Below, one piece after another: positions 31,321 through 41,544 of a DNA stretch of 64,000 nucleotides. This DNA is from Clusia tigrina (lineage: Eukaryota; Arthropoda; Insecta; Diptera; Clusiidae): assembly GCA_920105625.2 (NCBI GenBank), contig OV050030.1, positions 113,442,814 through 113,506,813 of the forward strand. Direction: 5' to 3'. Under the pieces are notes generated by a model that saw only the letters and a program-made list of their open reading frames with translations, was not told the DNA's origin and did not search any database. The stretch's first letter is position 1, and every line of letters begins with the position of its first letter. The translations under genes were made by a program, and so were the position numbers.

Positions 31321-32890
31321 ATCTATGACAATTTGGCCACTTCAACCTCCGGGAGAACAATGTGCCTTGGAACTCAGGCTGCAGACGAATGCAGCTCTAA
31401 CACTCAATTCTAAAGAGGCAACAACTTTCTGGGAAGAAATCAATCACAGGAACTCATTTCGACGCCTGCAAAGAATTGTACCATATGTCATTCGTTATGT
31501 GAAAGTATTTAGAAACAAAGTGTCCCACCCTACAATAACACCAACAGCCGAAGAAATGGAGGCATCATTGACATTGATTGTCAAGGGTACCCAAGGAAGA
31601 GCCTTTTACGATGACATTAAAAACTTAGAGCGTCACTCAACTGTCAATAACACTAGCGATATCAGTAATTTGTCACCGTTTATTTATGACCAAGGTATCC
31701 TAAGGGTTGGAGGACGGCTAGAAGCATCTCACTTGAGCTATGACGCAAAACATCCCATGTTGCTGCCATACAACGACCATATCTCCAGAATGATTCTCGT
31801 AATGATGCATAAGAATAATTTGCATTGTGGTTCGCAAGGTTTGCTATCAGCGTCAAGGCAACGATTTTGGATAATGAAATGAAAAATAATGGCCCGAAAC
31901 GTTGTGCAAAAATGCGGGCGCTGCACCAGATCCAAGGCTAAGTTATTCACTCAAGTGATGGGAAATTTGCCAGCAACCAGAGTCACTCCAGCTCGACCGT
32001 TTGTCCATAGTGGAGTGGATTATTGCGGACCATTTTGGGTGCACTATAAAATTCGTGGAAAGAAGCCACACAAGGCCTACATCGCAGTCTTTTCCTGTTT
32101 TACCTAGAGGTTGTAACCGAATTGACGACCGAAGCATTTATCGGAGCGCTGAATCGCTTCACGTCTCGCCGCAGACGGTGTGACACTATCTATTGTGACA
32201 ACGCAACCAATTTCGTCAGCGCAAGTAACAATCTGAAGGTGCTAAACGCTGTCATCTTCTCAAACACCTCACGAGAAAATATCACGAGATCATGCAGCGA
32301 CTGTGGAATAAACTTCAAATTTATTCCTCCTAGAGCTCCACATTTTGGAGGCTTATGGGAAGCAGCGGTTAAATCCGCTAAGCATTTGCTACTACGAAGT
32401 ATATCGACGGCATCGCTGACCTACAAAGAACTCGAAACCATCGTCGTGGAGATCGAGGGAATTTTGAATTCTCGACCGCTTACCCCAATGTCAACAGATC
32501 CAGATGACCTAACAGCGCTAACTCCGGGACACTTCTTGATAGGCGAACCGTTAACTTCACAGATAGATAGGAACTTGTCACAATCCAAGGTATCCCTACA
32601 AACTAGATGGAAATTGGTGACACACCTTAAATACGAGTTCTAGAAACGTTGGTCATACGAGTACCTTCACCAACTTCAGCAATGACACAAATGGAAGGGT
32701 CCAACCAGCACCATAGAGCCAAATACTATGGTAATCGTCAAAGAAGATAACTTACCAGTGCTCCAATGGCCTCTAGGGCGAATTGTTAAGGTATACAAGG
32801 GTGACGATGGCTTAGTAAGAGTGTGCGACGTAAAAACACAAAGGGGCATATTTACAAGAACAATTCAAAGACTGGCACCATTTTTCTCGG
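31321..32890 (+). pseudogene. BEL/Pao integrase and DUF5641-like domain (outer)
   Basis: After the RNase H linker (YGPKFLHGSMTIWPL) the zinc region has HNNLHCGSQGLLSASRQRFW, then CGRCTRSKAK in the following frame segment, giving an HHCC-type finger. The core reads HSGVDYCGPFWVHYKIRGKK, CDTIYCDNATNFVSASNNLK and FIPPRAPHFGGLWEAAVKSA, so the D, D and E residues of the catalytic set can be placed. NSRPLTPMSTDPDDLTALTP leads to a DUF5641-like tail with VIVKEDNLPVLQWPLGRIV. Stops or shifts lie near 31880, 32107 and 32643. Confidence 0.88.
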
Positions 32891-34052
32891 CAGATGATGA
32901 CGCCATCGAAGTAGATCCAGAAGAGCAACCAGTGCCAAAAAGGAGAAGAATAATACCAGCAATCACTAATGGTTTGGCATTGCTACTCACAATAATGATG
33001 TTACCAATAATATTGGGATCTCCAGTGCAAGTTAATCGTTTTGGTTCAAAACTTGGCATCCACTTCGAAAATATAGGATCAGTTGCTATTTCATCTACGG
33101 AATGGAACTTGCTCGTATACTACGATCTGAAACCATATTGGACAGAAGCATCAACGTTATTCAACGTTACCAGCACCCTACGTAAACTTTGTCGAAAGAT
33201 TAAACAATCCTACACCTGTAGTCATCTAACCGACAGCTTCGATCGACTTGAAGAGAATTGCGTGTAGATAATAATCTATTAAGAAGCAGTCGCAACAGGA
33301 GAGGCGCAGTAAATCTCGTTGGAAACCTTGCACATCCACTATTTGGCGTGTTAGATTCAAAGTTTTCAAAAAAGATGTCAAGGACAATATTAAACGTCAA
33401 AGAAAACGAGTCCAATCTGCTACATCTGCTGAAGAATCAAACATCCACCGTCAACATCATAAAGCACGATCAGATAGCGGTTAAGACAAAATGTGATGAA
33501 TTGGAAGTCGAAGAGCTGCAGCAATCGAAATTGTTGGAACTATTCAACGGTCTGTCAATTCAACTAACTCTAATCGCAACCGATTTACAACGCACACAGT
33601 CACCTATACTGGATGCTCTCACAGACACTCACCATGGTAAATTCAATTCGCTATTGTTAACTCCCGAGCAATTGCACACCGAAGTTGACAAAATTAAACT
33701 CCACCTGCCATCATCATTAGAACTACCTCCACCGTCAACATCATAAAGCACGATCAGATAGCGGTTAAGACAAAATGTGATGAATTGGAAGTCGAAGAGC
33801 TGCAGCAATCGAAATTGCTGGAACTATTCAACGGTCTGTCAATTCAACTAACTCTAATCGCAGCCGATTTACAACGCACACAGTCACCTATACTGGATGC
33901 TCTCACAGACACTCACCATGGTAAATTCAATTCGCTATTGTTAACTCCCGAGCAATTGCACACCGAAGTTGACAAAATTAAACTCCACCTGCCATCATCA
34001 TTAGAACTACCTCCAGTCCTCAAGAGGACTTAATACAATTATATAGGATAAT
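32891..34052 (+). pseudogene. Env-like gene, 5' part (baculovirus F-protein type)
   Basis: The frame follows the integrase tail. It first gives a hydrophobic segment at about 32955-33015 that could be a signal peptide, then an ectodomain with a Cys-bearing region. After a frameshift near 33255 there is a basic furin-like site (RNRR, near 33290-33300) followed by a short Gly/Ala/Leu-rich stretch and FGVLD, as at the cleavage and fusion-peptide region of insect F-type envelope proteins. A heptad-like helical part follows. A tandem duplication breaks the frame near 33745, and the inner BEL/Pao element interrupts the gene at 34052. It is an inactive, retroelement-borne env; its family assignment comes from motif order only. 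Confidence 0.72.
33445..34012 (+). repeat. 284-bp tandem duplication within env
   Basis: A block starting CCACCGTCAACATCATAAAG at 33445 recurs at 33729 and runs to about 34012. The two copies are nearly identical. The period, 284, is not a multiple of three, so reading through the junction hits a stop at 33744-33746 and copy 2 lies in another frame. The short word CCTCCA at the edges could have mediated the event. Confidence 0.92.
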
Positions 34053-34057
34053 GAAGG
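34053..34057 (-). repeat. Target-site duplication of the inner element, left (GAAGG)
   Basis: GAAGG directly precedes the TGTTGCGCAG LTR end and recurs directly after the second LTR at 40642-40646. This is the 5-bp duplication expected for BEL/Pao. Confidence 0.92.
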
Positions 34058-34538
34058 TGTTGCGCAGAAACCTTTATTTATTTTGTGGCCCAAACTAGCG
34101 CTCTAAAAAATGAAACCTTTCGTACGCGTCTCTTATTTTCAACTGATTTTTATTATACAAAGTAATTTGTCACCAGACCACCAAATGCAAAACAAAAACG
34201 GAAAGCATTTACTTTAAGCAGCGATTGCAAAAGGGAATAACAATAACAAAGCAGTGGCTGAATGAGCTATTGGAACTAAATTCTTGCAATTGTGCTGGTA
34301 TTGTTGTTGTCATTCTTCCTCTCATCGAAGATGAGACCAAGAGCAACAACAACACACATACATACTGGTCTTACGTATTGTTTAAGAAATAATAACATAC
34401 GTAAATACGTATGTTATTATTTCTTAAACAAAATATACAAACACTATTAGGGTGGCCCGGAATAAAGGAAATACAAATTAACATTAAATAATTTAAAATT
34501 TATAATAATAAATATGTATGGAGCGATCTTATCCAACA
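34058..34538 (-). repeat. 3' LTR of the inner BEL/Pao element
   Basis: In + strand coordinates it runs TGTTGCGCAGAAAC to TTATCCAACA. It differs from its partner at 40154-40641 mainly at 34365-34435, where the partner has a CATA-repeat and an imperfect palindrome while this copy has a perfect one. Otherwise only scattered differences are seen. Confidence 0.93.
34378..34431. repeat. Perfect 26-bp inverted repeat in the LTR
   Basis: The arm TTGTTTAAGAAATAATAACA plus TACGTA (34378-34403) is followed by AA and then by its exact reverse complement (34406-34431). The corresponding place in the other LTR (about 40488-40533) is only an imperfect palindrome. Transcribed RNA would form a 26-pair hairpin. 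Confidence 0.95.
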
Positions 34539-34552
34539 TGCTCCCCCGTTGA
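34539..34552 (-). promoter_or_regulatory. Polypurine tract of the inner element
   Basis: On the minus strand AACGGGGGAGCA directly precedes the LTR start TGTTGGATAAG. Its position and purine content fit plus-strand priming. Confidence 0.75.
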
Positions 34553-34634
34553 AGCTCTTGGTTCAACCATCATTTGAAGAGGGTAAGGGAGCCACCTTTT
34601 GTATTGGACGACGAGATGAGCCAGATTTTAATTT

Positions 34635-35592
34635 TTACTCAACCTCTCGAACTCGTCCATCAGAGCCGGCGATAGTTTTGGTTACTCGAGCCAATAACAA
34701 TTGTTGCGGGGGAGTGTTGTCCTCATGAATTACGACTAGTTGCCCTTCCGTGATGTTAGGTTGTATGTAGTACCATTTTGAGCGTTGTTGCAGCGATGAA
34801 ATGTAATCACGGGACCACAAATACCAAAACTGTTGCTTTAAAAAAGAAATACGTTGCCAACGGTTGAGCGACGTTTGTTTGGTAGCATCAAAGGTTTGAT
34901 CTGGTAAAGCGACTAGTGATGAGCCAATGAGCAAATGGCCTGGTGTGAGCGCTTCGCCATCATTAGGGTCATCTGACAGAGGGAAAAATGGGCGTGAATT
35001 CAAAATTGATTCGACTTCGATGATAAGGGTCTGCAATTCTTCAAAAGTGAGGTAGGCTTGGGCAACATTTTTTACGAGGAGCGTTTTTACAGATTTCACG
35101 GCAGCCTCCCATAGGCCACCGAAGTGTGGAGCACGAGGGGGTATAAAACAAAGTTCAAATCCGGTTTGTGATGAATATGTTCGTATTTCGTGAGCTATGG
35201 TTTCACTAAAAAACAACTGCTTCAATTCGTGTAGCTTATTGTGAGCTCCAACAAAATTAGTTGCGTTATCGCAATAAAGCTTCTGTGGTATTCCTCTGCG
35301 ACCAACGAAACGTTTGAGGCACAAAATGAAGTTGTTGGTGGACAAGTCTGACACCAGTTCCAGATGCGTTGCCTTTGAACTAAAAAAAACAAAAACGGCA
35401 AAAAGTTTTGTATGGAACTTTACCTCGAATACGATAAGACGTTAGAAAAGGGCCACAAAAATCCACGCCGGTAATTTTGAACGGACGTTGAGCTCTGAAG
35501 CGGTCAGCTGGCAAATTACCGATGATTTGCTCTAGCAATTTCGGTTTATAACGAAAGCAGTGAACGCAGTCAGGAACAACTTTTCTAACCAC
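34635..35592 (-). pseudogene. BEL/Pao integrase and DUF5641-like tail (inner)
   Basis: On the minus strand the zinc region has CVHCFRYKPKLLEQIIGNLP and the core begins with GVDFCGPFLTSYRIRGKVPY. A frame break near 35380 follows. It then reads PQKLYCDNATNFVGAHNKLH, FIPPRAPHFGGLWEAAVKSV and NSRPFFPLSDDPNDGEALTP, and ends in a DUF5641-like domain with VVIHEDNTPPQQLLLARV. The three catalytic residues are visible. The second frame of 239 residues is intact, so the lesion is limited to the junction region. Confidence 0.92.
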
Positions 35593-36721
35593 GTCTCTAG
35601 CGTTGATTATATATTATATTATATATTGATTATATATTATACAGACTTTCTGACGCAAGATGCCCAGTAAAACCTTTGGACCTGCATGCAAATGACTTCG
35701 ATGCAACTGTTCAATATATAATTTCACGAACCGATGGTTTTTGGGCAACAAAGCTGGAAACCGTGCGTCGTACGGAATTGGAGCATTTGATTATAATCAA
35801 ATGCTCCAACTCGAATTAAATTGACGAAGCCGCTGCCAACATTGGTTTCATGGAGAAATGGGGATAATTTCTGCAGCGATGGATGAACAATTCTTCCTTT
35901 AGCCATTGCATTCAAGTCATCTGCAAGGGAATATCGCTGAATGTGAGCAACGATTCGAAAAAAGTGTGGTCTTGTTCGATAGGTTGAAGATGAACAAGAT
36001 CCTGGGCCTTTAATGAACGGTTTACTGGGCATCTGTTGAATAAACGGAAAATATAAGCAATAATTCGAATAATTTTAATATATGATGAATGCTTATCGAT
36101 AACGCCTTCTATGATGCTTGATGTGACGTCAGAGTATTTAAAAACAGCTGCCTTTCTGCGTTCTAATGGGCTAATGGATGTGTCTTCTTCAGTAGGTAGG
36201 CAATTTGAATTGTGTTCCTGAAGAAAAGTTGGACCTCTGAACCAAATTGTATGGGGCAAATCCTGGGCACTGCAACCCCGGGAAACGATATCCGCTGGGT
36301 TGCTTTTCGAAGGAACATGTCTCCAAAAAATACCTCTAGTGTTTTCTTGTAGTTCTGAGACTCGATTAGCGACGAAACATTGTAAAGTTGATGAATGTAG
36401 TTTGAGCCATTGTAGGACTATTTTCGAGTCTGTCCAAAAATAGATTGATGAAACGAATTTTTCAATTTTTGGTTTGATTTTGTGCCATGTTTGGCTTAAC
36501 AAAACAGCGGCACATAATTCGAGGCGAGGAAGTGATTGGGCCTTGATAGGAGCAACCTTGGATTTGGCGATCAAAATAGAAGTTTTGTAAACACCATCAA
36601 AGCAAATGCGATAGTAAATACAACAACCGTATGCTCGTTGAGAGGCGTCTGCGAAACCATGAATTTCTCCTCGGTGTGCTAGGGTAGTAAGCACATATCG
36701 AGGTACCTCAATTTTGTCCAT
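35593..36721 (-). pseudogene. BEL/Pao RNase H and integrase linker (inner)
   Basis: On the minus strand RNase H has EIHGFADASQRAYGCCIYYR with the catalytic Asp intact, LPRLELCAAVLLSQTW, IYFWTDSKIVLQWL and HVPSKSNPADIVSRG. The linker then reads WFRGPTFLQE and FKYSDVTSS. Around 35800-35770 a short palindromic repeat (AATTGGAGCATTTGATTATA and its complement) is embedded. A TATATAT-rich insertion at about 35605-35640 disrupts the linker to the integrase zinc region. Confidence 0.88.
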
Positions 36722-36784
36722 ATTTTCGAGGTCTTCTTGAATTTGTAGCCAAAGTGATTTAAGGGGATTACTGATGATATCATC

Positions 36785-38057
36785 CTAGTTACAATTTTGG
36801 ATCCATATTTCCTGGAGTATAATTTTGGCCCGAACAACAACTGGACTCAAAAGTCCAAGTAAGTCGTAAATTTTTGCAACGACTGACAAAATGGATCTCT
36901 TCGTGGGGGCGACAACCTTGGGCAACTGGAATCGAAAACAAAACATATGAATTTTTGTTTTCCAAGACATACCTAATGTTTTGGTGACGTCATCCGCAGC
37001 AATTTTAAATTGAATTTCGTCATCTTGCGTGTTGCTGATGTTGACATAGTTGATGTTCCATTTTGCTAACTCCAGACCATGTAGTTCCAGTATTTTCACA
37101 AGTTCGTGTTTATTTTTTAGCAACGTTTCCACGTCGTTCGATCCAGTAAGAACGTCATCGACATAGAGGTCATAACGAAGAACTTGCGAGCCAAGCGGAT
37201 AAGAGCTACCATATTTTTCTGCAATGAAAATTAAACTACGGATTGCTAGAAATGGAGCCGACGATAAGCCATAGGTGACAGTGTTCAGCTGAAACACTTT
37301 TTATTCTTCTTCTTTGTTGCTTCTCCAACAATATGAGCTGATACTTAACATCGCGCTCATCGACGCGAAATTGGCGATACATTTTGGCTATTTCAGCGGT
37401 GAGAGCAAATTTATTTAAGCGAAACGAAAAGAGCGTTGTGATAAGGTCCTGCTGAATCGTAGGGCCTACCATGAGTATATCATTCAACGAATGATTCGAC
37501 GAAGTTTGAGCCGACGCATCAAAGACGACTCTTATTTTTGTTGTAGTACTTTGTGGCCGAAGAACACAATGATGTGGAATGAAATAATTCGGGCCACTCA
37601 ACGACTTAGTGTAGGGCGACATGTGTCCAAGCGATAAATATTCGTCCATAAACTCGACGTACATTGATTTTAGAGTTGCATCACGTTCCAATCGTCTTTC
37701 GAGCGACAGAAAACGTCTACGAGCCATTTCAAATGAGTCTCCTAATATTTCGGGCAACTTCTTGAACGGCAAACGAACTTCAATTCTGTTGTTTTGATCT
37801 ATGCGCACGTTTTCCATAAAGTGACGTTCGCATTCTTCTTCTTCCGGTGAATATTTTGCTGGAGAATTAGCGTACTCCTCAACTTCCCAAAACTTGGCCA
37901 CAATGGAGTCAATGTTTGAAGAACTAGTAGCGAGATTGCAGGTGGGCAATAAAGATCTTGCTCCCGCGTTAAAAGTTCCACCAACTATCCAGCCAAAAAC
38001 TGTATTGGTGAGATACGGCATACCTTCTCCCAAGGAAATTCGGTTATCGAGCAACAA
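36785..38057 (-). pseudogene. BEL/Pao reverse transcriptase (inner)
   Basis: On the minus strand the RT starts with MPYLTNTVFGWIVGGTF and continues with CERHFMENVRIDQNNRIEV. The fingers have NYFIPHHCVLRPQSTTTKI and VVFDASAQTSSNHSLNDILM. The palm has LNKFALTAEIAKMYRQFRV. A small disruption at about 37250-37300 shifts the frame, after which NTVTYGLSSAPFLAIRSLIF and the catalytic LRYDLYVDDVLTGS follow, then ILSVVAKIYDLLGLLSPVVV. Both catalytic aspartates are present. Confidence 0.92.
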
Positions 38058-38191
38058 ATCTAAAAATATTTCGGTACTGATTAGAGATCAATATGTTGTG
38101 GTTTGTAAAACAAAGGATCTGCTAGTTCTAGAGTTTGTAGTATGTTCCAATGATATGTTTGAATGGACTCACCAGGCTGCCGGGCTGATAT

Positions 38192-38872
38192 TTATTTAGT
38201 AACTGCAAAAGTAGAGGACCACTGGAATGTACTCACACGAGACTTTACTGTAGCGCAAACCGATGATTTAATGTTTGTGCGTACTTCGCCAATTCCAGAA
38301 ACTTCTTGATAATACGGCTGAGACTTCAATCGGAATCTTTTTGCAGTTTCCTCCGACATGAAATTAATTTCGGAACACGAATCAAGCAGAGCCCTTACCG
38401 GATGAAAGGTGCCACTGGAATCCTTCAAAAGAACAACAGCAGTGGGGATGAGCGCCCGTTTAAATGAGCGGACTACGAATGAGACTGGGTTGGTTTGATT
38501 TCCAAAAGACGTTTGAGGTTGAACTTGTGATGTTGAATTATCAGCTTGCGCAGAACCAGAATATTTGTGCAACAGAGTATGATGCAGAGAGTGGCATACA
38601 CGACAACGGGATTTCGATAAACATTTCGATACCATATGACCTTTACGGAGACAATTGATGCAGCAATTATTACTTTTTATAAAATTAAATCTTTCGGAAA
38701 CAGCAATCGATGAAAACGATGATAATGTTGATATATTGTGGTCCGAAGAGCTACAGTATGCGCAATTCGAATTTGAGTTTACAAAGGTATGAGACGACTT
38801 GGAGGTGTTTGACTTTGGGGTTGCACCTTTGGATTTGTCACGTACTTCAACCCTTTTTCCATGACTTTCCAA
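38192..38872 (-). pseudogene. BEL/Pao nucleocapsid knuckles and protease (inner)
   Basis: On the minus strand the knuckles are CAYCSSSDHNIS, CCINCLRKGHMVSKC and CRVCHSLHHTLLH. The protease follows with PVRALLDSCSEINFMSEETA; the active-site Gly of D-S/T-G is Cys here, seen also in some BEL/Pao proteases. After IGEVRTNIKSSVCATVKSRV the frame hits a stop at 38192. In-frame homology continues past it for about 40 codons before a frameshift near 38060 leads to the RT. Confidence 0.87.
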
Positions 38873-39651
38873 AAACTGACAGCGATGGCTTAAAACATCA
38901 TCTCTGACCCGAGCGATAGAAGCGAACCACGAATTGCTGCAACAGTATCAATGATGTTTCGTAATGAATTACTGTCACCCTTGGACATCGGAGTAATATT
39001 GAACAACGTAGAAATATGCTCTAGAAATATGAGCACCTTGTTATCGTATCGGCTCTACAGCCTCTCTCGCGCCTTTGGGTAATTCTCCTCGGTTACCTGG
39101 AATGGTTCCACAACCGCTAAAGCTGGACCCGACAAACAATTTAATAAGTAATTAAATTTGTCGACGTCAGTTATCGAAGAATTTTCATGTACCATGTTGT
39201 TAAATGTGGTGATGAAACGTTTGTAATCACTATATTTTCCATCGAACTTGGGCAACTTAAGCGAAGGCAAACGAGTATGATGTGGGGTACACGGAACTGA
39301 AGCGTTGAGTAATGTTTGATCCAATTGTATAGAGCCACGTCGGTTGTTCAGTAAACCCATAATTTTTGCCTTAGCAACAATAAAAAGTTCTTCCAAATCA
39401 CTCCTTGCAGCATCGGTAGGGCTAAGTTTTTCGATTTGCCCTTGAATGTGACATAACTGTTTAAAATACGACTCCAAAATTTGAAGCCGACATTCCAAAA
39501 TGGTGGAGTCAGCCTTGTCGCCATCTTTATCTACCTTTTTTTGAATATTGGTGATGTTTCTCTTCATGTTGCTGCGTTGTTGTTTTAGCATTGCCAACTC
39601 TGAGTTGGGAGCAGCAGCCTCTATTACACCATCAGCGTTGTTGGTGGCCAT
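38873..39651 (-). pseudogene. BEL/Pao gag (inner)
   Basis: The frame starts at 39651 with MATNNADGVIEAAAPNSELA, with a helical N-terminal part (QRSNMKRNITNIQKKVDKDG). The Pao-type capsid part has LPSLKLPKFDGKYSDYKRF, NMVHENSSITDVDKFNYLL and LSGPALAVVEPF. It stops at 39055, in ARERL. The rest, with YDNKVLIFLEHISTLFN and IDTVAAIRGSLLSLG, lies past the stop in a new frame and then shifts again near 38910 into the knuckle frame. Confidence 0.88.
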
Positions 39652-40133
39652 TGTCCGTCACAAATGGAGCGACAGTATATAATCAGTTATATGAAAACTA
39701 ACGGACAACGATTGTATATGACGCTTTAAAGTCATGTACAACTTTCGAAACAAAATTGAGAAATTTTGAAAGTATTATGAACCACTAACGACGATAAAAG
39801 TTTCCGCTTAAAAAATTACCAATTGTAATTTTCTTTTACAAATATTCGGTCGGCTGTAATAAGTTCTAGCCCAAAATCTCCGTGATAACAGCAATTGATA
39901 AGCGCATTAAAAGAGCAACAAATTTGAACTTACGACGCACCACACTTGGCTCCAATAAAATTTGTCACTATAATCGACAAATTTGTAATAATTAATGTGC
40001 AGCACCGACGACAACCCAATAAAATTTCTCCTCCTTATCGTAGCTCGATGAAGAAAAAAAACCAAAAAAATAATCACTGCTTGCGGCTCACGGATTAACT
40101 GGTAATCTCTGTATCAATTCTTATTACAGACCG
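39652..40133 (-). other. 5' leader of the inner BEL/Pao element
   Basis: The leader runs from the primer-binding site to the gag ATG. It has no long frame. Such leaders usually hold packaging signals, but none was recognised by eye. Confidence 0.6.
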
Positions 40134-40150
40134 TCCTGCCATGGTCGCCA
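40134..40150 (-). promoter_or_regulatory. Primer-binding site, tRNA-Arg-like
   Basis: On the minus strand TGGCGACCATGGCAGGA follows the LTR after a TTT spacer. It is complementary to the CCA end of fly tRNA-Arg(TCG) with one mismatch, as far as I recall that tRNA. The outer element has the same TTT spacer but a different tRNA. Confidence 0.7.
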
Positions 40151-40153
40151 AAA

Positions 40154-40641
40154 TGTTGCGCAGAAACCTTTATTTATTTTGTGGCCCAAACTAGCGCTCT
40201 AAAAAATTAAACCTTTCGTACGCGTCTCTTATTTTCAACTGATTTTTATTATACAAAGTAATTTGTCACCAGACCACCAAATGCAAAACAAAAACGGAAA
40301 GCATTTACTTTAAGCAGCGACTGCAAAAGGGAATAACAATAACAAAGCAGTGGCTGAATGAGCTATTGGAAGTAAATTCTTGCAATTGTGCTGCTATTGT
40401 TGTTGTCATTCTTCCTCTCATCGAAGATGAGACCAAGAGCAACAACAACACACATACATACATACATACATACACATACAAACGAAAGAACTAATAACCG
40501 TATGTATATACGTATGTTGTTATTTCTTAAACAAAATATACAAACACTATTAGGGTGGCCCGGAATAAAGGAAATACAAATTAACATTAAATAATTTAAA
40601 ATTTATAATAATAAATATGTATGGAGCGATCTTATCCAACA
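40154..40641 (-). repeat. 5' LTR of the inner BEL/Pao element
   Basis: In + strand coordinates it runs TGTTGCGCAGAAAC to TTATCCAACA. It includes a CATA tetranucleotide repeat at about 40452-40476 that the other LTR lacks, and an imperfect inverted repeat near 40490-40535. It ends directly before the GAAGG duplication. Confidence 0.93.
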
Positions 40642-40646
40642 GAAGG
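40642..40646 (-). repeat. Target-site duplication of the inner element, right (GAAGG)
   Basis: This is the second copy of GAAGG, directly after the LTR end TCCAACA. The env-like frame resumes here. Confidence 0.92.
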
Positions 40647-41515
40647 TAAAGGGAGGACTCACTCAGGACCATATTGTGTTTAAGATTACATTACCTTTGG
40701 TGGAACATGATCGATTTGAACTCTTTCTGCTCATTTCGGTACCAAATTGGATCAACAACACTATGGTGGCAATTGATACATGCAATACCTTTCTTGCCAT
40801 AAATGCTGCCCGCGATCAATACCTGCGAATTAGCTCCGACCACTTTGTATCATGTGAGCGAATCAGTCACAATGAATACGTATGTTCAAATGTGCCAATC
40901 CGGTACAGCTATGAGGCTGAGTTGTGTTCCTGCGAAATCAATTTGTTTAACAACAACACTCAACCAAATTGTAAACTAAAACCTGTGGCCAATAACATTA
41001 CGTGGCTACCATTGAAGAAAAAAAGTCAATGGATTTATGCAATTCCGTCAACTTCACGAGCCACTGCAGTCTGCGACAAAGAAATCATCCCGTTGACACT
41101 GAAAAGCTCAGGACTACTGACACTTCAGCCGGAATGCGTGTTAAAACACAATGCAATTTCAATACAAGGGCAAGAATCCGTATCCAGTTCGTTAACAGCA
41201 TCACGCACAAGCCTAGGAAAAATTACAGAATTATCTAATAGTGAACAAATAGCCCCACTATTGCAGAAAATCAACGCGATCACTTAGACAACACAATTGA
41301 AGAATCTTACAGAATTACACAATGCCCTGGCCAAGGAAAAACTGATGACACTGCACAAAATTCAACCACCAGACTACTACCACCATGCGGTCAGTTATAC
41401 CGCACTGTTCCTGTCCGTGATACTTTTAATTACCAATGTACCAGAAATCATCACGTCAACAGATACGGTGCCTCAGCCTCGCCCTCGCCACCAACAAATA
41501 GAGAATCTTATATAG
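40647..41515 (+). pseudogene. Env-like gene, 3' part
   Basis: A 203-codon frame (40676-41287) continues the env ectodomain after the inner element. It is Cys-rich with several potential N-glycosylation sites (Asn-x-Ser/Thr), as in F-type envelope ectodomains. A stop at about 41287 is followed in the same frame by a further 72 codons containing a hydrophobic segment near 41395-41445 that would act as the transmembrane anchor, and a short cytoplasmic tail ending at 41515. With the interruption, the 284-bp duplication, a frameshift and this stop, the gene is inactive in at least four ways. Confidence 0.72.
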
Positions 41516-41531
41516 ATTGAGCTGTGCTCAA

Positions 41532-41544
41532 CGCGCGGGAGAAA
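41532..41544 (+). promoter_or_regulatory. Possible polypurine tract of the outer element
   Basis: The stretch GCGCGGGAGAAA directly precedes the TGTTAATTGC LTR start. It is purine-rich but not perfect; position is the main support. Confidence 0.6.

Larger units (their letters stand above)
34058..40641 (-). mobile_element. Inner BEL/Pao retrotransposon, minus strand, 6.6 kb
   Basis: On the minus strand the order is 5' LTR (40641-40154), tRNA-Arg-like primer-binding site, leader, gag, zinc knuckles and protease, RT, RNase H, integrase, purine tract, 3' LTR (34538-34058). No env is present. The element is full length between matching LTRs and has an exact GAAGG duplication, but several stops and frameshifts cut its gag-pol. 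It is inserted in the env gene of the outer BEL/Pao element in the opposite orientation. Confidence 0.93.

Noticed and set aside
40388..40594. Plus-strand open frame overlapping the LTR with a His/Thr repeat
   Set aside because: It is the translation of a CATA repeat within an LTR.
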